A stretch of 64,000 bases of DNA, taken from NCBI RefSeq assembly GCF_051020985.1, contig NC_135010.1:9546001-9610000 (forward strand), in the 5' to 3' direction. A program made the position numbers and the translations under genes. The notes under the pieces are model-generated. The model worked only from the letters and a program-made list of their open reading frames with translations. It searched no databases and was not told the DNA's origin. Source of the DNA: Nomia melanderi. Taxonomy: Eukaryota > Arthropoda > Insecta > Hymenoptera > Halictidae. Shown here piece by piece: positions 57,971-64,000 of this stretch. Within the stretch, counting starts at the first letter, position 1. Every line of letters begins with the position of its first letter.

Positions 57971-60900
57971 CTCTGTTACACTGCTTGAAAGTAGCAGTCT
58001 ATCGGTTCGTAGAATCAAATTACATGTATTCATCTATTTTCCTTCTAATGGTTGTTTTTCATTTCCGTTATTGCCAGTTTGGAAATGATACAACGAAACG
58101 TTCGCATCTAGAATGGTTTTGTGCAAAAGTAGAAATGCGTAATTCAGTTTCTGAATTGAAACGTACGAAGCGTTGGAATTGTTAAAGTAAATAAAAGGTT
58201 GATGAACTCCATCGTAAAAACGGTTTTTAATTTCACCTCGTAGCATAAATTTTATATAGTAACATCGCGTGAACATAGTTGTAATTATTACATGCAGACA
58301 CCTCGATGCTTTCGAATATATTCACGGTATCCGGGAAATATTGCCGGCAAGAGGCCGGACTATCGTGTCCGCGTCATAAGTTCCCTGGTATTTTGTTTTA
58401 GACATAAAGATTTTTTACGATGTCATGAAGAAAATTAGAAATAAAAACGGAACAAATGAAATTGGGCGGCCGGAAACCGGCCGCGGCGAGGAAGGGAAAG
58501 GGGGGCGCCGAATAACGTGTAATATTTAATAAACACACAACGGTGCCGTAAAAAAATTTATGCCGAGAAGAGCACCGCGAGCTCATGACACGACCTGATA
58601 AGTTTTCGGCGTGGTTTCCTGCGTTGCCTGGCAAACGGTTAGTGTCCGTAATAAATACTTTCGCACGCGGCGGAGGTTTGTTTCATTGCCCTTTTTTAAA
58701 AACCATATATTTTTAACGTCCTTTACACTTTAAATTCGCTTCCCCTGCAAATGTTTAGACCGTAGCTCCGGTAGATCAAATACCAACCAACATCAACGAT
58801 AAACACTCTCCTCCAACGCAAGAAACAAAAAACGAACTTCAACCCTCTCGCGTTCAAATGAATCTTCCTGGAACCACTGACTCGTATTCAACGCTCCATT
58901 GTCTCGACCGAAAATTCCCAAATAAATTTCTCACCGCGAAAGCTCGTACCCCAAATACGCTGTAACGCGGATCGTCGCGTTCCGTCGATTTCATTCGAAT
59001 AATTCGAGACGAGAGCGCGGTAATGAGTCGAGGAACGGCGAGCAAAATCCAACCGTCAAAAGTCCCGAAGAGTCGATCGATCGATCGAGAAAATTCCGCG
59101 AGCGTTCGATACGGGTTACGAAAAAAATTCCCGGCGAAGCGATTCTTCCCGGTTGGCGGTTGAAAAATTGCGGCGGTTCGGCGCGCGTTCGTTAATCGCC
59201 GACAGAAAGCAATACGTTCACGAGGGAAATCGAGCGTCGCACTTATCGCGAGCGATCGTTCGGTACTCCCTTTCGCTCGGGCCGTCTCTCTCGTTTCCGC
59301 CCTTCGGTCCTCGGAAGCGCTCGCCCCTCCGGCCCCGGCGAGCCATACATATCCCAAGATTCATGTCCCGTTATGATTAATAACGTCTCCCGAAAAAGGA
59401 AGAGCCCGCCGCGTCCGGGCGCGACGCAAAGGGGGGGGGGGGGGCGAGACTCGTAACGGCGTGACAGCCGAAACACGCGCCGCGGGGAAAGCTCCCGCGA
59501 ATTTCCTTTCTCCCGGAACGGCCCGCGGTCCGGGGCTGGCGGCGGGTTCGGGGTTGAAGCTTAAGTTTCACCTCTGTCACGCCGCGCGAGAGTGGCACGT
59601 TTCGCGCTCGAGTTCCCGCCTCGAGTCGCTCTCCTTTTGTGCGTGGAACGCGCTGGTATCTTTGCTCCTCTTTCCCCTTTTCTCCTTTTTTTTCTCCCGT
59701 TCCCTCCCTTTCGGCCGTCTCTTCTTTCGCCTGTTTTTTTCCCGCGGACGCGTGCGGAAAGAGGGCTCGACGGTTTACCACCGACGGATCCTTTCATCCC
59801 TCGACAGCGGTGTCCGTAAAACAACTATTCTTCGAGGTAATCTGAAATAATGGCGGGGAATCGTTCCGTTTCTCGGGCTCGCGGAAAACACACGGATTCC
59901 GGTTGAAACGTGGGAGACGGGTATTGGGATATATATTCGACGGTTGTTCTTGTCGGCGATTATGTCCAAGGGGTGAACGCAGAATTGAGGATTATATTGG
60001 GGTTTCGGGAAAAACGGAGGGTGCGAAGGGATTGTCTTCGGTATCGTGGGTTTCGAATATGGAGGTGGTTACGCGGAATATTAATGGAGAAGATTGTCGG
60101 GTGTTTTATCACTGTACGCTTGATTTTTATCTTGACAGTGAAATGAATTGAATCGGCGTGTGTTTTGCGAATATTGATCGTCGATGGAACCGTCGATATA
60201 CGTTCCGGTTTTACATCTAAATAATTACTCGCGGAACACCTTGCGAATTTAGCGGCGAGTTACTGTTCGACGGGGATCTCCGTATTTTGTTTGGATATTA
60301 TTACGCTGGGGGTGAATCGGATCACACTCGCCGCGGGTATTAACGCGACACAATGCCGGGCGAAGAGTGAATTACCCAATTACTTTTTCATCTTAATACG
60401 TTTATTATAATATTACGCGGGCCACGGTACCGGTAATAGAATTTCATGGGACTTGCGGTAAATTGAATCCCTTTATGACCGCCGCCGTAATTCGCTCTTC
60501 CCTCGGCGGAACTCCCGAAATCAAAAGATCATTCGTTACACTCGGGCGGCCGAAATAATCCACCTATCTGACGCATTCGTAAATTTACAACCCGGGATAT
60601 TCAAACTTCGCTAAATTCCCGGCGGCGGGGAAAAGAGAACAGTAGACGGGAAGCAGTCGCGCGATTCAATTACCAATCTTTTTCCTAATGTCGCACGGCT
60701 ACATTCTATGCAATCAACGATGGAAACTCGGCAAAATGAAAAATCCTGGAAGAACTGATTCACTAACGGAATGAACTTTATCAAAGGTTACAATATACAA
60801 AATAAAGTTTCATTATACCGCAATCCCTCTTGCAAACTTATATTTCTCAATTCCAATCTATTTCAAACCGCCCGTCCTCCCCGGAAAATGTTCAAAGCTC

Positions 60901-63065
60901 GCGAACGAATAAACACTCGAAGTTCAATGGTCACAGTTCAACTGTTCACGCTCGAATGATATTTGCATACACATATTCGTTGCTCCATAATGAAATACTG
61001 ACCAAATCACTGATTCTATCCAACAAAAATAATGCACGAATCGATAGGTACGCCCGTTCTATTCCAATATTCCGCGTCCAATTACATTACACGCGCGACA
61101 TTGATCATTGAATCTCATAATTCTACTGTATCGAACCAGGTGATGACCGCGTTTAGTCACTTCTCGCAGAGGATTAAGCTCCGCGTTCTCCGGCGGTGCA
61201 TTAACGCGGGGAACGCGGCGCGAAGCCGACTCCCGCGGATTATTCCAAGGGCGTGAAATCGCCGTGGCGGTGTTCATATTCGAGCGAGGCCGATGCATCC
61301 TGACGCGCGCGCGGAATTCCGTGAAACACGCGGCCGTTTAGGTCTTCGCCGGCCTCCGTCCCGCCTCGAATTAGAGCGACAGGGCTGGCGGAACGCCGCC
61401 GCGCCGCGTCGCGTTCGATTTCCCTCCGAGCGGCCCGGAAACACCGTCATCGTCTAAACGAGCCGACGCGACGTCGAGCTCGACTTTCCTCCTCTTAATT
61501 AATCGATCGGCGAAACTGGGACGCATCGGCAGGCGACAGGGTGTCCTTTCCGCCCCCGTAATTACGCGGCACGCGAAACACGTTGTCGCCGCGCGAACCA
61601 CGCACCCCTCCAGGAGTCGACCGAAATTAAAATCTCCAACGGCGCAATTAGCTCGCCGATTTATCGGTAAAACGTCGCGCCTCCCGCGTCGGATCCGTCA
61701 CGGGTCTGGGTTTAAGCGGGCGGATTTTTCGCCGGCAACGAATATTCCCGCGGCTGAATATTCGCGAGCTACCGTGGGGTGAATGAGAACGTTCGCGGTT
61801 GCCGACGGCTTGCTTCGACGAGTCGTTACTTAAAAATCGCTTTCCCTTTGATCTCGAACCTCCCCCCGCGTGTACGTGTGTTTTTCTTTTAACGACATTC
61901 CGAATTTCCCTCGGAGACGAATTTCATGCGGATTGTGGGAACGTTCGCGCGGAGAATGAAATTCACTCGTGTGAAGGGGAACGAAGGAATTGCCGGTTGA
62001 TTTATTCGACGTTTGGCAGGATCTTTCGTTTTAAAATCGAAATTACCAGGTTGTTATATTATCTTCTCTTCACGCTTCGCAGGAATTATGATGTCGAGCT
62101 TTCGATTAACTTATATTCTATTTTGCATGATTATTCGATAATTGTTCACGGAAGTGACATTCCAGTGGTCGCGGGAGAAATTAGAAATCCGAAGAGACAA
62201 GTCAAGTAATGTACTGGTGAAACATTCGTCCCGCCAAATGGTATTTATCATTGATCACGAAACTGCATTCGTATTCATCAGAGGGCTGCTGGAAAATCGA
62301 CGCAAATAAGAAACAGAAAGAACAGTAAACTTCTGGGATGAAAATTCTTAGGGGTGAGCTGAGAAGGAAACTGCTCGTCGCGTATCTGGGGACTTAGATC
62401 TCGATTGATCCGAGATACGAGAGACTACGTGGTCGGGAAATCCCCGCGACCCCTATTTTCTGGCCAGAAACCTCGGCGTGCCCGCAGACATAAAGGCGCG
62501 CGTCGGAATACGGAAACTTTGAAATGGAGTTAACGAAATTGCGGCATCGATCATAGTCAAGGGGGCGGTTCGTCCGCAAACAGAAAATTCCGTGGCGTCG
62601 GTTCGGGGGATCTGCATATTTTAGAGGGTGGGGCCGCGTCGAGGCGCGGCGGGACGCGTAAGCCTTTGATTTCTGTAATCTAATGGGAAATCTGCCGGAG
62701 GGTCGTGTGTTTACACGTGACGGCAAACGAGGGTTCGCAAATTAAGCGGGCGGCTTCGGATCTCCTTAATCTCGAGCCCGCGCCGCGCCGGCGGAATTAA
62801 CGCGACAATTGCGGAAACGTCGTCGCCGGTTGATTCGAGGCCGCGGAAAAATCGTGCTCACCCTCGGAAACCGGGAAACCATTCACCCCGGCGAGACATT
62901 AATCACGGGCTACGTGATGCCGCCTGCTCGGCCATTATCAAACACCCCCTTGCTCTCGTGAAAAAAGAAACCGCGATATGATGATGGCAGAACGTAGAAA
63001 TTGCCTCGACGAATACCTCTGCTTTGGGCGCTCGATAAAATCGATTGGATTCCTTTGAATCTTAT
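57971..63065. other. Non-coding stretch; no gene recognised
   Basis: GC-rich patches with CT-rich DNA at 59640-59740 and a G14 run at 59431-59444. The minus-strand frame at 58854-59357 and the plus-strand frame at 61799-62209 have no recognisable motif. Confidence 0.5.
59431..59444. repeat. Poly(G) run of 14
   Basis: Uninterrupted G14. Confidence 0.9.
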
Positions 63066-63079
63066 ACTAACGAAGATGC

Positions 63080-63316
63080 ATGGATTTGATGAAAAATATA
63101 ATGAAATCTGCAAAATTTCGAGTGATTTGTAACTTTGACGTGTTCCCTGTCAAACGAGGAATACCCGAAATATTCGAAATAGTCAATCATCCCAGATGCA
63201 CAAGGTGTTCCATAGTTACAAATGAAGACTATGAGAAATCTGCTCGCGAGAAGCTTCGTTTGCTGGAGGATATAAATGTTGGAACGGCGTCGATATTGAA
63301 TACGCTCGAACAGTAA
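63080..63316 (+). CDS. Protein-like 78-codon open frame, possible exon, function unknown
   Basis: I do not recognise this protein. The frame opens with ATG at 63080 (an in-frame stop lies at 63068) and ends taa at 63316. Unlike most chance frames here it is not Arg/Ser/Pro-rich. It has a helix-like acidic/basic end (EDYEKSAREKLRLLEDINVG), a Cys pair (HPRCTRC) and a mixed hydrophobic core. It could be an internal exon: a tactaac branch-like motif and AG lie at 63066-63075, and a GTAATC donor overlaps the stop. It sits in a short AT-richer stretch, and the opposite strand is also open, so chance cannot be excluded. Confidence 0.22.
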   Translation: MDLMKNIMKSAKFRVICNFDVFPVKRGIPEIFEIVNHPRCTRCSIVTNEDYEKSAREKLRLLEDINVGTASILNTLEQ

Positions 63317-64000
63317 TCGCGCAACGTGTCCGTTCATCGCTCACCTTTTCCACTTACCGGTAGCGCCGACTTCCCCCGACATTTGTTCCGCAACGTTCAA
63401 CTTCTTTCTCGGAGACTACACCGTCCCAACGTTGTTCTCGCCGAGAGAATATTCGTAAAAGTGATTGCAGTGTAACAAAGTTAACGTAACCCGCAACGAT
63501 GAACCCCTTCACCCTTCTGGAAAAAAGTCAGCAATGGATAAATAATCAATCCCCTGCCAAATAGTGGCGATAATAACGCATGAGCGGGCTTCGAAACAGG
63601 AAGATAGGAGAAAGGAGAAAAAAAACTATATAGCGGGGTTGATTCGCCCATTGCGGGGGCTTACCAATCAAGCTGTCATAGCTGCCGGGAATCGTGGCGG
63701 CTTGATAATGTTATCGATCCCGCGATTCGAGTCGTCGGCGGGTATCGGTGCGCGCATGCATGCGTCGGGATGCGTGCATGCGGAAGTGCACGCATCGATG
63801 CGCGATTCGTGATTGCACACGCATATGCCGTCGGACGACTTGATGGTTCGCCTCGAACAAGGCAAATGGTAATTTGAGGTTTCGCGTCGGCGGGTTCGTT
63901 CGTTCGTTCGTTTCTGTATCGTACAGGGTGGCCGGATACCGGCGATGGGAGCAGGGGACACCGGCAAGGTGGCGACATTTAAATTCAATTAAAAATGAAA
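63317..64000. other. Non-coding; GCATGC-rich patch and (CGTT)n
   Basis: At 63751-63812 GCATGC and GATGCG motifs recur in palindromic arrangement; at about 63893-63911 there is a short CGTT repeat. No gene was recognised before the window ends. Confidence 0.5.

Noticed and set aside
1..64000. CRISPR arrays, operons, ribosome binding sites, bacterial insertion sequences, rRNA and tRNA genes
   Set aside because: The window is eukaryotic with spliced genes; no spaced direct repeats of CRISPR type were seen, and no tRNA A-box/B-box pair or rRNA segment was recognised by eye. A tRNAscan or Rfam search would be decisive.

Overview
The window looks like animal, most likely insect and probably hymenopteran, genomic DNA. 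It is GC-rich and CpG-rich with no bacterial gene packing. Coding exons are split by GT-AG introns, and most of the 64 kb is non-coding with microsatellites, minisatellites and small non-autonomous transposons. The insect/hymenopteran assignment is inferred from the two genes, the TTAA-bounded repeat families and the base composition; no sequence search could be run.

Only two genes can be supported firmly, both on the + strand. (1) The 3' half of a lysine-specific histone demethylase 1 gene (LSD1/KDM1A, fly Su(var)3-3) occupies 37641-41392 in four exons. They encode the C-terminal part of the amine-oxidase domain, including the lysine and FAD-contacting residues, and end in a normal stop. All upstream exons (SWIRM, Rossmann FAD-binding part, Tower) are absent from the 37.6 kb before the first exon seen here, so they lie outside the window beyond a very long intron, or are missing. 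(2) A complete two-exon gene at 47323-49280 encodes a 537-residue coiled-coil protein that matches CFAP53 (CCDC11), a ciliary/flagellar microtubule inner protein. The two genes are tandem, 5.9 kb apart, with no sign of shared function (chromatin versus axoneme).

Region by region: 1-37640 holds no recognised exon. It contains a TA/TG microsatellite (about 2 kb), TTAA-bounded MITE copies (7.2, 16.4 and 32.9 kb), a 96-bp tandem array (12.2-12.6 kb), a 178-bp duplication (14.4-14.8 kb), a 190-bp tandem array (17.7-18.2 kb), a retroposed sequence with poly(A) and 17-bp target duplications (25.4-25.7 kb), a dispersed repeat pair (24.4 and 29.1 kb), a long imperfect hairpin (35.9-36.1 kb) and a hAT-type MITE (37.1-37.35 kb). 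37641-41392 is LSD1, whose last intron carries a strictly phased 23-bp minisatellite. 41393-47322 is intergenic. 47323-49280 is CFAP53. 49281-64000 has no firm gene; it contains a purine-rich tract (52.6-53.4 kb), a repeat present three times (55.6-56.8 kb), two abutting TTAA elements (57.5-57.9 kb) and one protein-like 78-codon open frame (63.1 kb).

Most open frames elsewhere are explained by the low stop-codon density of GC-rich DNA and were not called. I did not find a clearly new multi-gene system. The more unusual items are the repeat structures, the open reading through LSD1 introns, and the missing LSD1 5' half.
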